Positions 8,034 to 15,617 of a stretch of DNA of 64,000 bases are shown in pieces. Position numbers and translations under genes: made by a program. The notes under the pieces are model-generated. The model made no database searches. It was not told the DNA's origin and worked only from the letters and a program-made list of their open reading frames with translations. Every line of letters starts with the position of its first letter. Within the stretch, counting starts at the first letter, position 1. Origin of the DNA: Cypionkella sp. (GTDB lineage: Bacteria > Pseudomonadota > Alphaproteobacteria > Rhodobacterales > Rhodobacteraceae); assembly GCF_030652235.1 (NCBI RefSeq), contig NZ_JAUSBA010000027.1, forward strand, positions 1 through 64,000, read 5' to 3'.

Positions 8034-8890
8034 CGCGCCATCCCCATCCGCAGCAGAACCCACGCCTCAATCCGCCCCGCCAGCATCACCAAGACCGCCG
8101 CGAGGATCGCTGACAGGAACAACGCTGCCCAAATCTGCGTGGTTTGCCCGTAATAAGACCCCTGCAACAACCGCGCGCCCAAGCCCGCCTGCTGGTTCAA
8201 CTCGGCGACAATCGCACCGACCAAACTCGCGGCAATCCCCACCTTCACGCTTGCAAAGAAATACGGCATCGAGGACGGCAACCGCAGCTTCCAGAACACC
8301 GCTCCACCGGGGGCCGCGTAGGTCTGCAATAAATCCAACTGCATCACCTCCGGGCTGCGCAAGCCTTTCACCATCCCTACCACCACCGGGAAGAAACTGA
8401 GATAAGCCGAGATCACCGCTTTGGTCATCAAAGGCGTCGCCCCCACCGCATGCATCACCACCGCCAGCATCGGCGCGAGGGCGATGATCGGCACCATCTG
8501 GCTGGCAATCGCCCAAGGCAGGACGCTCATCTCCATGCTGCGCGAATAGACAATCCCCACCGCCAAAAGCACACCCAATGTCGTGCCCATCGCAAAGCCC
8601 AAAAGCGTGCCCGAAATCGTCACCCAAGCATGATAAACTAGCGATTTTTTTGAGCTTGGCGGCAACCCAAAGGTCGAGCGCGCCAACTCGGCGATCACCT
8701 GATGCGGGCTTGGCAACACCGGGCGATCTTGGTTCAACGTCAGCCCCGGCAGTTCTGCCCAAGTAGGTGCCGCAGCCTCCGCCCGCGCCGCCTGATCATA
8801 GGCCCAAGGCGCGTTCATCCACACCGCTGCCGCATACCAGACGGCGACGATGATCAAGAGAACGGTCAGGATGGGAAGAAACTTACGCAT
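8030..8890 (-). CDS. ABC transporter permease (pyrimidine-type, SsuC/ThiX family)
   Basis: A 286-residue permease starting at ATG 8890 (MRKFLPILTVLLIIVAVWYAAAVW). The first helix is at residues 4-22, then a periplasmic segment with the LNQDRPVLPSPHQV motif typical of SsuC-like permeases, then the transport domain with the coupling loop GLRSPEVMQLDLLQTYAAPGG. The start overlaps the stop of the 176-residue membrane protein by 8 bases and has GGTGAG upstream. An in-frame GTG at 8899 is the alternative. The downstream permease gene overlaps its stop, so the two are translationally coupled and probably form the heterodimeric channel. Confidence 0.85.
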   Translation of the reverse strand: MRKFLPILTVLLIIVAVWYAAAVWMNAPWAYDQAARAEAAAPTWAELPGLTLNQDRPVLPSPHQVIAELARSTFGLPPSSKKSLVYHAWVTISGTLLGFAMGTTLGVLLAVGIVYSRSMEMSVLPWAIASQMVPIIALAPMLAVVMHAVGATPLMTKAVISAYLSFFPVVVGMVKGLRSPEVMQLDLLQTYAAPGGAVFWKLRLPSSMPYFFASVKVGIAASLVGAIVAELNQQAGLGARLLQGSYYGQTTQIWAALFLSAILAAVLVMLAGRIEAWVLLRMGMAR

Positions 8891-9413
8891 TTGTCTCACC
8901 CGACTTTAAGATGCCCCCCAATGACCTAATACTTTTCTGCATCTCCAGCCGCTCGAAAAACGCATACATCGGCAGCCACAGAAGACCAGAGAGAGCAATC
9001 GCCCCCTCAATAGCCATTACGGCTTGGAACAGCGAATATTCAGACTGACTGCCACGTTTTTGAAGGCTGGGGTGAAACTCAAAGAATACATAGTCTTCAC
9101 CTAACACACCCTCTAAGACCCAGTTGCAGAACAACACCATGATCACCGCATGAAGCCAAAACATTGAGAGGCCCAGCATCAAATCCTTATAGCGCCTCCG
9201 ACAATCCTCAACCTCATCGCGCGGATATAGGCAGGCCACTTTCGCCGGAACTGGTCCAAATGTCCAAGCTCTTATGCTGCTCAAAACAAACAAGAAAATG
9301 AATGGAACTCCCAACAGCAGCATGAGTTTCCAGACATAATCGAGCCCGAAAGCAAGCAGAACGACAGCAACGAACAAGATGATTAGCAAGCATCCTTGCA
9401 AAACCGATGTCAC
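8883..9413 (-). CDS. Unrecognised four-helix membrane protein inserted in the pyrimidine operon
   Basis: A 176-residue protein using a GTG start at 9413. Hydrophobic segments lie at about 5-25, 28-46, 80-100 (MFWLHAVIMVLFCNWVL) and 130-152 (AIEGAIALSGLLWLPMYAFF). The loop between helices 2 and 3 carries a cysteine and basic residues (VACLYPRDEVEDCRRRYKD). I recognise no family. The GTG overlaps the stop of the preceding short frame (GTGA), and its own stop overlaps the next permease start, so it is fully embedded in the operon. Its DNA is visibly richer in A/T than the flanking transporter genes, which suggests later acquisition. A role in transport or membrane insertion of the permeases is only a guess. 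Confidence 0.65.
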   Translation of the reverse strand: MTSVLQGCLLIILFVAVVLLAFGLDYVWKLMLLLGVPFIFLFVLSSIRAWTFGPVPAKVACLYPRDEVEDCRRRYKDLMLGLSMFWLHAVIMVLFCNWVLEGVLGEDYVFFEFHPSLQKRGSQSEYSLFQAVMAIEGAIALSGLLWLPMYAFFERLEMQKSIRSLGGILKSGETNA

Positions 9414-9484
9414 GCCATCGCCCCCTTCATAAAGGGATGGTTTGGAGCGCCGATAACTGCCAGCATTCGCAACGTCCGCTTCAT
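9410..9484 (-). CDS. Very short frame (24 codons) coupled to its neighbours
   Basis: ATG at 9484 overlaps the stop of the EamA-like gene (ATGA), and its TGA at 9410 overlaps the GTG start of the 176-residue membrane protein (GTGA). The product would be 24 residues starting MKRTLRMLAVIGAP. It could be a functional micropeptide, a leader that couples translation, or the surviving 5' end of a gene cut by insertion of the A/T-rich neighbour. The double overlap is the only support. Confidence 0.3.
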   Translation of the reverse strand: MKRTLRMLAVIGAPNHPFMKGAMA

Positions 9485-9816
9485 GCCTGCCCCCCGCTGG
9501 GCCAAGCGATCATCAGCACCGCCACCACGCCCAAAGCCATCCCGGCCAGTTGCAGCGGGCTGGGTTTTTCGCCGAACACCACCACCGCCATCGCGGTGAT
9601 CGCCACCAGTTGGAACACCACCGACAAGGAAATCGCCACGCCAAGGCCGTTGCCGCGCATCACCTGCACCATCAGCGTGTTGCCCAGACAGAACAGCGCC
9701 AGCGCGCCCACCAGCACCCAGATGCCGCCCTGTTGCGCATACGTTTTCAGCACGCCATTGGCTGCGACAAACACGGCGGTAGAGGTGACCAACCAAGCGA
9801 GGGTGACAAGGTTCAT
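9481..9816 (-). CDS. EamA/SMR-type four-helix membrane transporter
   Basis: A 111-residue protein starting at ATG 9816 (MNLVTLAWLVTSTAVFVAANGVLKTYAQQ). Four hydrophobic helices and the terminal motif VFGEKPSPLQLAGMALGVVAVLMIAW match half-size members of the drug/metabolite transporter superfamily (EmrE-like), which work as dimers. An upstream in-frame codon at 9849 gives a longer N-terminus with no homology. It follows the ABC ATPase by 60 bases in the same operon and may export an intermediate or product of pyrimidine catabolism. That substrate link is inferred from position. Confidence 0.7.
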   Translation of the reverse strand: MNLVTLAWLVTSTAVFVAANGVLKTYAQQGGIWVLVGALALFCLGNTLMVQVMRGNGLGVAISLSVVFQLVAITAMAVVVFGEKPSPLQLAGMALGVVAVLMIAWPSGGQA

Positions 9817-9876
9817 CGCGCGCCCCGCGTATATGTACCGAAAAAGCACGGATAAAGCACGGCTTGCCTACAGTGC

Positions 9877-10668
9877 CTATTCATCAGAATGCCCCGCCCT
9901 TAAGCCCTCACGCACCCGATGCGAAATCTCGATGAATGCCGCGGAATCGCGAATATCCAAGGGGCGTTCTTTCGGCAAAGGGCTGTCGATCACATCGGTA
10001 ATCCGGCCCGGACGGGGGGACATCACCACAATCTTGGTCGACAGATACACCGCCTCGGGGATGGAATGGGTCACAAAACCAATAGTTTTGCCGGTGCGCG
10101 CCCAAAGCTTCAAGACCTCCTCATTCAACCGATCCCGCACAATCTCATCCAGCGCGCCGAAGGGTTCGTCCATCAGCAGAATATCGGCATCGAACGCCAG
10201 CGCACGCGCGATGCTGGCGCGCTGCTGCATCCCGCCGGAGAGCTGCCACGGGAATTTCTTGCCGAAGCCGGAAAGTTCGACCAACTCCAGCACCTGCTCA
10301 ACCCGCTGGTTCTGCTCGGCTTTCGAGAACCCCATGATTTCCAGCGGAAGCCGGATGTTCCCCGCAATCGTCCGCCAAGGATAAAGCCCCGCCGCTTGAA
10401 ACACATAGCCATAAGCGCGCTTGCGGCGGGCCTCGTCCGGCGTCAGGCCGTTTACGGTCAGAGTACCGCCCGTCGGATGCTCCAAAGCCGCAATGGCGCG
10501 CAGAAACGTGGTCTTGCCGCAGCCAGAAGGCCCGATGAAAGAGACAAACTCCCCTTTGTTGATTGTAAGGTTCACATCCTTGAGCGCCTGCACCGGGCCG
10601 TCATTGGTGGTGAACACCAGTTGCAGGTTTTTGGCCTCAATGACGGGAGAGGTAACGGTATCCTTCAT
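9877..10668 (-). CDS. ABC transporter ATP-binding protein (pyrimidine-type)
   Basis: A 263-residue cytoplasmic ATPase of the SsuB/TauB class. Walker A is GPSGCGKTT, the Q-loop is at VFQAAGLYPW, the signature is LSGGMQQR, Walker B is LLMDEP and the switch His is in VTHS. The start is at ATG 10668 (MKDTVTSPVIEAKNLQLVF), which shares one base with the dihydropyrimidinase stop (TGATG); a longer frame upstream is not homologous. It energises the two permeases and binding protein encoded further downstream. Confidence 0.88.
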   Translation of the reverse strand: MKDTVTSPVIEAKNLQLVFTTNDGPVQALKDVNLTINKGEFVSFIGPSGCGKTTFLRAIAALEHPTGGTLTVNGLTPDEARRKRAYGYVFQAAGLYPWRTIAGNIRLPLEIMGFSKAEQNQRVEQVLELVELSGFGKKFPWQLSGGMQQRASIARALAFDADILLMDEPFGALDEIVRDRLNEEVLKLWARTGKTIGFVTHSIPEAVYLSTKIVVMSPRPGRITDVIDSPLPKERPLDIRDSAAFIEISHRVREGLRAGHSDE

Positions 10669-12119
10669 CACACCCCCGTCACCGGCACACCTGACCGCGC
10701 TACGGCGCGCGGCGCGGTCAGGTCTTTCCATGCACTCAGCGCGCGGTTCACTGCGGGGCGGGGGTCGCGGGCGATGAATTGGCCATGGCCTTCGCGGGTT
10801 TTGATCTCGCCATCATCGACCGAGACCACGCCGCGCGACAGGGTGTAGCGCGGCAGGCCTTTGACAGATTTGCCCTCGAAGACGTTGTAATCAATCGAGG
10901 ATTGTTGGCTGGAGGCGTGGATGGTTTTCGACTTCTCGGGGTCCCACACCACCAGATCGGCGTCGGCGCCGACCAGAACCGCGCCTTTTTGCGGATAGCA
11001 GTTGAGGATTTTCGCGATATTCGTGGAGGTGACGGCGACAAATTCATTCGGCGTCAGGCGGCCGGTGGCCACGCCGTAAGTCCACAGCATTGGCATCCGA
11101 TCCTCTAGCCCCCCCGTGCCATTCGGGATTTTGGAGAAATTGCCGACGCCGTAGCGCTTCTGGTCTGTGGTGAAGGCGCAATGGTCGGTGGCCACCACCG
11201 ACAAAGACCCAGATTGCAGGCCAGCCCACAGGCTGTCTTGGTGGGATTTGTTGCGGAAGGGGGGCGACATCACCCGGCGGGCGGCGTGGTCCCAGTCGGG
11301 GTTTTGGTATTCGCTTTCGTCCAGCGTCAGGTGCTGGATCAGCGGCTCGCCCCACACCCGTTTGCCCTGCATCCGGGCACGGCGGATGGCTTCGTGGCTG
11401 TCTTCGCAGGAGGTATGCACGACATATAGGGGCACCCCGGCCATATCGGCGATCATGATGGCGCGGTTGGTGGCCTCACCTTCCACCTGCGGCGGGCGGG
11501 AATAGGCGTGGGCTTCGGGGCCAGTATTGCCCTCGGCCAGCAGTTTGGCGGTCAGTTCCGCCACCACATCGCCGTTCTCGGCATGGACCATGGCGAGGCC
11601 ACCCAGATCGCCGACCCTTTTGAAGGATTGATACATTTCATCGTCGTTGACCATCAACGCGCCTTTGTAGGCCATGAAATGCTTGAAACTGGTCATGCCC
11701 GCTTTCACGGAAAGCTCCATATCCTCCCACACCTTTTGGCCCCACCAGGTGATCGCCATATGGTAGGAATAGTCGCAATTCGCGCGGGTGGATTTGTTGT
11801 GCCACATTTGGGCTGCATCCATCAGCCCCTGCCCCTGCCCCGGCAGCACGAAATCGACGACCATCGTGGTGCCGCCCGCGAGCGCCGCCCGGGTGCCGGA
11901 TTCGAAATCATCCGCCGAGTAGGTGCCCATAAACGGCATCTCCAGATGCGTATGCGGATCAATCCCGCCGGGCATCACATAGCAGCCCGAGGCATCAAGG
12001 GAGCGGTCGCCCTTCAGGTTCGGGCCGATCTCGATGATCTTGCCTTGGTCGATCAGCACGTCGGCCTTGTAGGTCAGATCAGCGGTAACGATGGTGCCGT
12101 TTTTGATGACTGTGGTCAT
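10668..12119 (-). CDS. hydA: Dihydropyrimidinase (hydantoinase family)
   Basis: A 483-residue amidohydrolase that opens dihydrouracil/dihydrothymine to N-carbamoyl-beta-amino acids, step two of the reductive pyrimidine pathway. Metal ligands are visible: DPHTHLEMP (two His), the carboxylated Lys region SFKHFMAYKGAL, HAENGD, VVHTSCEDSHEA and the catalytic Asp in ATDHCAF. Length is normal for the family. The start at ATG 12119 is preceded by AGGAGC and an A-rich spacer. It lies between beta-ureidopropionase (upstream, same operon) and the transporter ATPase, which matches a dedicated pyrimidine uptake and degradation unit. The first enzyme (PreTA) is encoded at 22-24.6 kb. Confidence 0.93.
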   Translation of the reverse strand: MTTVIKNGTIVTADLTYKADVLIDQGKIIEIGPNLKGDRSLDASGCYVMPGGIDPHTHLEMPFMGTYSADDFESGTRAALAGGTTMVVDFVLPGQGQGLMDAAQMWHNKSTRANCDYSYHMAITWWGQKVWEDMELSVKAGMTSFKHFMAYKGALMVNDDEMYQSFKRVGDLGGLAMVHAENGDVVAELTAKLLAEGNTGPEAHAYSRPPQVEGEATNRAIMIADMAGVPLYVVHTSCEDSHEAIRRARMQGKRVWGEPLIQHLTLDESEYQNPDWDHAARRVMSPPFRNKSHQDSLWAGLQSGSLSVVATDHCAFTTDQKRYGVGNFSKIPNGTGGLEDRMPMLWTYGVATGRLTPNEFVAVTSTNIAKILNCYPQKGAVLVGADADLVVWDPEKSKTIHASSQQSSIDYNVFEGKSVKGLPRYTLSRGVVSVDDGEIKTREGHGQFIARDPRPAVNRALSAWKDLTAPRAVARSGVPVTGV

Positions 12120-12139
12120 TTTTTTTTGCTCCTATCCGG

Positions 12140-12328
12140 TCAATTTGCCTTCAAGCGAAACACTCGAATTTCGGTACCATTCCACTCGCTCATTTTCATT
12201 CCACAAACTTCACAATCCGCAGTATCTCTGTCTCTTGCAGGCAGTCTCTCAGTCATTACCGAGTACAAAGCATGGCAATGGGGACACGCAAAATCGTTGC
12301 CACGCCCTTCGTTCCAAGTTCTGACCAT
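12140..12328 (-). CDS. Small zinc-ribbon protein inserted in the pyrimidine operon
   Basis: A 62-residue protein with two CxxC pairs (CPHC near residue 15 and CEVC near residue 39), a classic small zinc ribbon, otherwise unrecognised. Its ATG at 12328 shares a base with the stop of the 101-residue membrane protein (TGATG), and dihydropyrimidinase starts 20 bases after its stop. The coding DNA is richer in A/T than hydA and the amidase on either side. A structural or regulatory role is possible. No function can be assigned. Confidence 0.6.
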   Translation of the reverse strand: MVRTWNEGRGNDFACPHCHALYSVMTERLPARDRDTADCEVCGMKMSEWNGTEIRVFRLKAN

Positions 12329-12633
12329 CAGCCGAACCCCTCCATTCTAAATGTAAACAACCCGCCGATTACCGCCACCGGCAGTGTGACCCAATATTCC
12401 CCGATTAAGTGCAGCAGATGGCGGAGGCCAACCCATTTTATTTGATCAATGAGCGAGAATATCTGCGGAAATGCGTCTAAGGCTGACCAATTTAACCAGA
12501 ATCCATTTTTCAACCAAAAGAGAGCTTCACAGAGCGCTTGCACGGGTAGTGACAGCATCATCGCCAGCACGAATAAGATATTAATGATGGACTGTAAGTC
12601 CAACCCGTTGCTTTCTCCCGAATCACGACTCAC
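12328..12633 (-). CDS. Small membrane protein inserted in the pyrimidine operon
   Basis: A 101-residue protein from GTG 12633, which overlaps the stop of the beta-ureidopropionase gene (GTGA). It has a hydrophobic helix at about residues 15-33 (INILFVLAMMLSLPVQALCEALFW) and a second near the C-terminus (YWVTLPVAVIGGLFTF). The longer open frame upstream of the GTG lies inside the amidase gene and is a shadow. No family is recognised. Composition is relatively A/T-rich, like the zinc-ribbon gene that follows and overlaps it. Confidence 0.58.
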   Translation of the reverse strand: MSRDSGESNGLDLQSIINILFVLAMMLSLPVQALCEALFWLKNGFWLNWSALDAFPQIFSLIDQIKWVGLRHLLHLIGEYWVTLPVAVIGGLFTFRMEGFG

Positions 12634-13886
12634 CCCACCACCCCCGCCACTTCCAGCACGGCGTGCAGCAGAACATCGGTCCCGGCAGCCGCCCATTCGG
12701 GGGAAATCTTCTCGGCCTCGTTGTGCGACAGGCCGCCCTCGCAGGGACACATCACCATCACGGTGGGGGCGACGCGGTTGATCCAGCAGGCGTCGTGGCC
12801 TGCGCCAGAGACGATGTCCATATGGGAATAGCCCAGCTTTTCAGCGCTTTGGCGGACGATGTTCACGAGGTTTGCATCGAAGGTTACGGGGTCGAAATGG
12901 CCGACCGCCTCAATCGAACAGCCAAGGCCCAACTCGGCGGCCACCGCATGGGCGGCGCGTTCGACCTCGCCGCGCATCAGGTCGAGTTTGGTTTGATCGG
13001 GCGAGCGGATGTCGACGGTGAAGATCACCTTGCCGGGGATCACGTTGCGGGAGTTGGGGAAGACTTTGACCTGCCCCACAGCCCCCACCGCCCCCGGCTG
13101 GTGGCCCATGGCGATCTGATGCACGCGCTCGGTGATCCGGGCCATGCCGAGGCCTGCGTTCACCCGCATTGCCATTGGGGTGCTACCTGTATGGGCATCG
13201 CGCCCGGTCAGAGTGATTTCCAGCCACCACAGGCCTTGACCGTGGGTGACGACGCCGATTTCTTTGCCCTCGGCTTCCAGAATTGGCCCCTGCTCAATAT
13301 GCAACTCCAACATGGCGTGCATTTTGCGGGCGCCTACGACCTCGGAGCCGACCCAACCGATGCGGGCCAATTCGTCGCCAAACTTCAACCCGTCCATATC
13401 GGTGCGGTTGTAGGCGTAGTCTTGGCTGTGCAGGCCCGCGAATACGCCGCTCGCCAGCATGGCCGGGGCGAAACGCGCGCCTTCCTCGTTGGTCCAGTTC
13501 GTCACCACGATCGGGTGCTTGGTCTGGATGTTCGTGTCGTTGATCGTGCGAATGACTTCCAAGGCCCCCAGCACGCCGAGCACGCCGTCATAGCGGCCTC
13601 CGGTCGGTTGGGTGTCGAGATGCGAACCCATATAGACCGGCAAAGCATCAGGGTCCGTGCCTGCCCGCGTGGCGAACATGTTGCCCATGGTATCCACCCC
13701 CATGGTCATGCCAGCAGCCTTGCACCAATCCGCGAACAAATGGCGGCCTGCGCTGTCGGCATCAGTCAGGGTCTGGCGGTTGTTGCCGCCCGCCACGCCG
13801 GGGCCGATCTGCGCCATCGCGTCGAGGCTCTCCCACAGACGTGCTGCATTGATCCGCAGATTTGCACCGAGCGTCGTCATCATCAA
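12630..13886 (-). CDS. Beta-ureidopropionase / N-carbamoyl-beta-amino acid amidohydrolase (M20 family)
   Basis: A 418-residue Zn-dependent hydrolase of the allantoate/N-carbamoyl amidohydrolase group. It releases ammonia and CO2 from N-carbamoyl-beta-alanine, the last step of reductive pyrimidine breakdown. Key motifs: metal-binding YMGSHLDTQPTGGRYDGVLGV, WTNEEGARFAPAM, and the late GAGHDACWINRVAPTVMV. The start is one of three consecutive ATGs at 13886 with GGAG upstream. It is the first gene of the operon, transcribed away from the RutR-like regulator across two palindromic operators. In alphaproteobacteria this enzyme next to dihydropyrimidinase is a reliable pair. Confidence 0.9.
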   Translation of the reverse strand: MMMTTLGANLRINAARLWESLDAMAQIGPGVAGGNNRQTLTDADSAGRHLFADWCKAAGMTMGVDTMGNMFATRAGTDPDALPVYMGSHLDTQPTGGRYDGVLGVLGALEVIRTINDTNIQTKHPIVVTNWTNEEGARFAPAMLASGVFAGLHSQDYAYNRTDMDGLKFGDELARIGWVGSEVVGARKMHAMLELHIEQGPILEAEGKEIGVVTHGQGLWWLEITLTGRDAHTGSTPMAMRVNAGLGMARITERVHQIAMGHQPGAVGAVGQVKVFPNSRNVIPGKVIFTVDIRSPDQTKLDLMRGEVERAAHAVAAELGLGCSIEAVGHFDPVTFDANLVNIVRQSAEKLGYSHMDIVSGAGHDACWINRVAPTVMVMCPCEGGLSHNEAEKISPEWAAAGTDVLLHAVLEVAGVVG

Positions 13887-13937
13887 AACTCCATGCGGGG
13901 ACGTTGCCCCAGATCTCGCTTGCTGCGAATCTTTTCC

Positions 13938-13985
13938 TGACCGTATGGTCAGCTAGAAGGCTGATACAACCTGACCAAGCGGTCA
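13938..13985. promoter_or_regulatory. Two RutR-like palindromic operators in the divergent promoter
   Basis: TGACCGTATGGTCA (13938-13951) and TGACCAAGCGGTCA (13972-13985) are two copies of TGACC-N4-GGTCA, centre to centre 34 bases. Escherichia coli RutR binds TTGACCANNTGGTCAA, so these are close to that consensus. They lie between the start of the pyrimidine operon and the start of the RutR-like gene, ideally placed to control both. Confidence 0.75.
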
Positions 13986-14010
13986 ACTAAAATCTGAAGG
14001 CCAATCTGCA

Positions 14011-14640
14011 ATGTCCGAAGCCCTCCGCCCTCTGCGGCGCAATGAGATCCGCCAACAGAATGAGGCGCTGATTTTACAGGCAGCCGAGAAAGTCTTTGCC
14101 GAGGCGGGCTTTGGCGGCGCGACCATGCAGTTGATCGCCGATGTGGCGGGATTGCCAAAGGCGAACCTGCATTATTACTTCACCAGCAAAGAGGAGCTTT
14201 ACCGCAAGGTGGTGTCGAATATCTTCGACATTTGGCTGCACGCGGCGGAAAGCATGGACAATGCGCCCGGCCCGGTCGAAGGCATTGGCGCTTATATCGA
14301 CGCCAAGATGGAGATTTCGCGCAGGCATCCTGACGGATCAAAGGTTTGGGCATCCGAGGTGATGCATGGCGCGCCGGTTATTCAGGACTATCTGGAGACG
14401 ACGCTGCGCGACTGGACAGCGGGGCGGGCGGCACTGATCCAGGGCTGGATTGATGCCGGGCAGATGGCTGCGGTAAACCCGGATCATTTGCTGTATATGC
14501 TCTGGGCCGCCACCCAGCATTATGCCGATTTCGGGCATCAGATTGAGACGCTGAATGGGGGGCCATTGACGGAGAGCCAATGGCGCGAGGCGAAAGACAG
14601 CGTCAAGGTGATGATCCTGCGTGGGATCGGGGCGGTTTGA
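14011..14640 (+). CDS. TetR-family regulator, RutR-like (pyrimidine catabolism)
   Basis: A 209-residue protein. The N-terminal TetR helix-turn-helix (ATMQLIADVAGLPKANLHYYFTSKEELYRKVV) is followed by a TetR_C_13-type ligand domain with the RutR-like patterns KMEISRRHPDGSKVWASEVMHGAP and LLYMLWAATQHYADFGHQI. RutR senses uracil/thymine and represses or activates pyrimidine genes. It is divergent from the amidase-hydantoinase-ABC operon and separated from it only by the twin TGACC/GGTCA palindromes, so it is the likely local regulator. A second homologue is encoded at 17415. Confidence 0.85.
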   Translation: MSEALRPLRRNEIRQQNEALILQAAEKVFAEAGFGGATMQLIADVAGLPKANLHYYFTSKEELYRKVVSNIFDIWLHAAESMDNAPGPVEGIGAYIDAKMEISRRHPDGSKVWASEVMHGAPVIQDYLETTLRDWTAGRAALIQGWIDAGQMAAVNPDHLLYMLWAATQHYADFGHQIETLNGGPLTESQWREAKDSVKVMILRGIGAV

Positions 14641-14716
14641 TGGGTTTTTCTTGCCGTCTTACCGAATCTCGAAGATATCGGGGTGATTGTATCCCTTTTG
14701 GAAACGGTGTGGCGTG

Positions 14717-15613
14717 ATGGACGTTGAAGATAGCAAAACACCGGCGGACACTCTGACTTGGCTGCTGGCAGCACTTGCCCCGGCCCGCAAGACCACCATC
14801 GTTGATGTTGGCGCAAACCCTATCTATGCGCCGGATTATGCTGACTTGTTGCGGGTGGGCGGCTGCAAGGTGGTGGGGTTTGAGCCGCAGGCGGCAGCCT
14901 TTGCCGAGTTGCAGAAAAACAAGGGGCCGGATGAAACCTATTATCCCTTCGCGGTCGGCACGGGCGAGACGCTGAGCCTGCGGATCTACAAATCCTCTGG
15001 CATGACCTCAATCTTCGATCCCTATGTGCCGACGATGGCGATGGTGAATGAGATGGGCATGGCGCGAGTGCGTGAAACCGTGGCTATGGACACGGTGGCG
15101 CTGGATCAGACCACCGACCTGCCCGAGTTTGATCTGCTGAAGATCGACATTCAGGGCGCGGAAAATTTGGTGTTTCAGGGTGCCGAGCGTGTGCTGAAGG
15201 GCTGTATCTCGGTGATGGTCGAGTTGCGCTATATGCGGCTGTATCATGGTGAGCCGATGCTGGGCGGAGTGGATACAGAACTGCGCCGTCAGGGGTTTTA
15301 TCTGCACAAGTTCATGTTCAACAAAGGCTATATGCTGACCAACTCGCAGGCGCGGCGGTTGAAGGCGAAGAAGCTGACAGATCAGTTGATTGATGGTGAT
15401 GGCGTCTATCTGCGCAATATCGCCGAGTTAGATGCCTATAGCGATGAGCAGTTGAAGCATCAGGCGATCTTGGCGGCTGGGGTATTTCACAGCCATTCGC
15501 TGGTGCTGTATTGTCTGGATGCGCTGGTGGCGCGTAAGGCCATCGCTGTAGAACTGCCGGGGCAATATGTCGACCGGATGCCAGAGGCTTTGCGGACGGA
15601 TGTGAAACGGTAA
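14717..15613 (+). CDS. FkbM-family methyltransferase
   Basis: A 298-residue protein from the ATG at 14717 (MDVEDSKTPADTL); a TTG at 14687 would add ten residues. It has the SAM-binding motif TIVDVGANP, the acidic GFEPQ end of strand 2, and the FkbM signature FDLLKIDIQGAENLVFQGAE. Members O-methylate sugars or natural products. It is followed after 4 bases by a glycosyltransferase-like gene, suggesting a role in surface glycan modification. The substrate is unknown. Confidence 0.8.
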   Translation: MDVEDSKTPADTLTWLLAALAPARKTTIVDVGANPIYAPDYADLLRVGGCKVVGFEPQAAAFAELQKNKGPDETYYPFAVGTGETLSLRIYKSSGMTSIFDPYVPTMAMVNEMGMARVRETVAMDTVALDQTTDLPEFDLLKIDIQGAENLVFQGAERVLKGCISVMVELRYMRLYHGEPMLGGVDTELRRQGFYLHKFMFNKGYMLTNSQARRLKAKKLTDQLIDGDGVYLRNIAELDAYSDEQLKHQAILAAGVFHSHSLVLYCLDALVARKAIAVELPGQYVDRMPEALRTDVKR

Positions 15614-15617
15614 ACCC

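Noticed and set aside
12663-13940. 425-codon plus-strand frame opposite beta-ureidopropionase
   Set aside because: Shadow frame in GC-rich DNA. The minus-strand product has complete M20 motifs.
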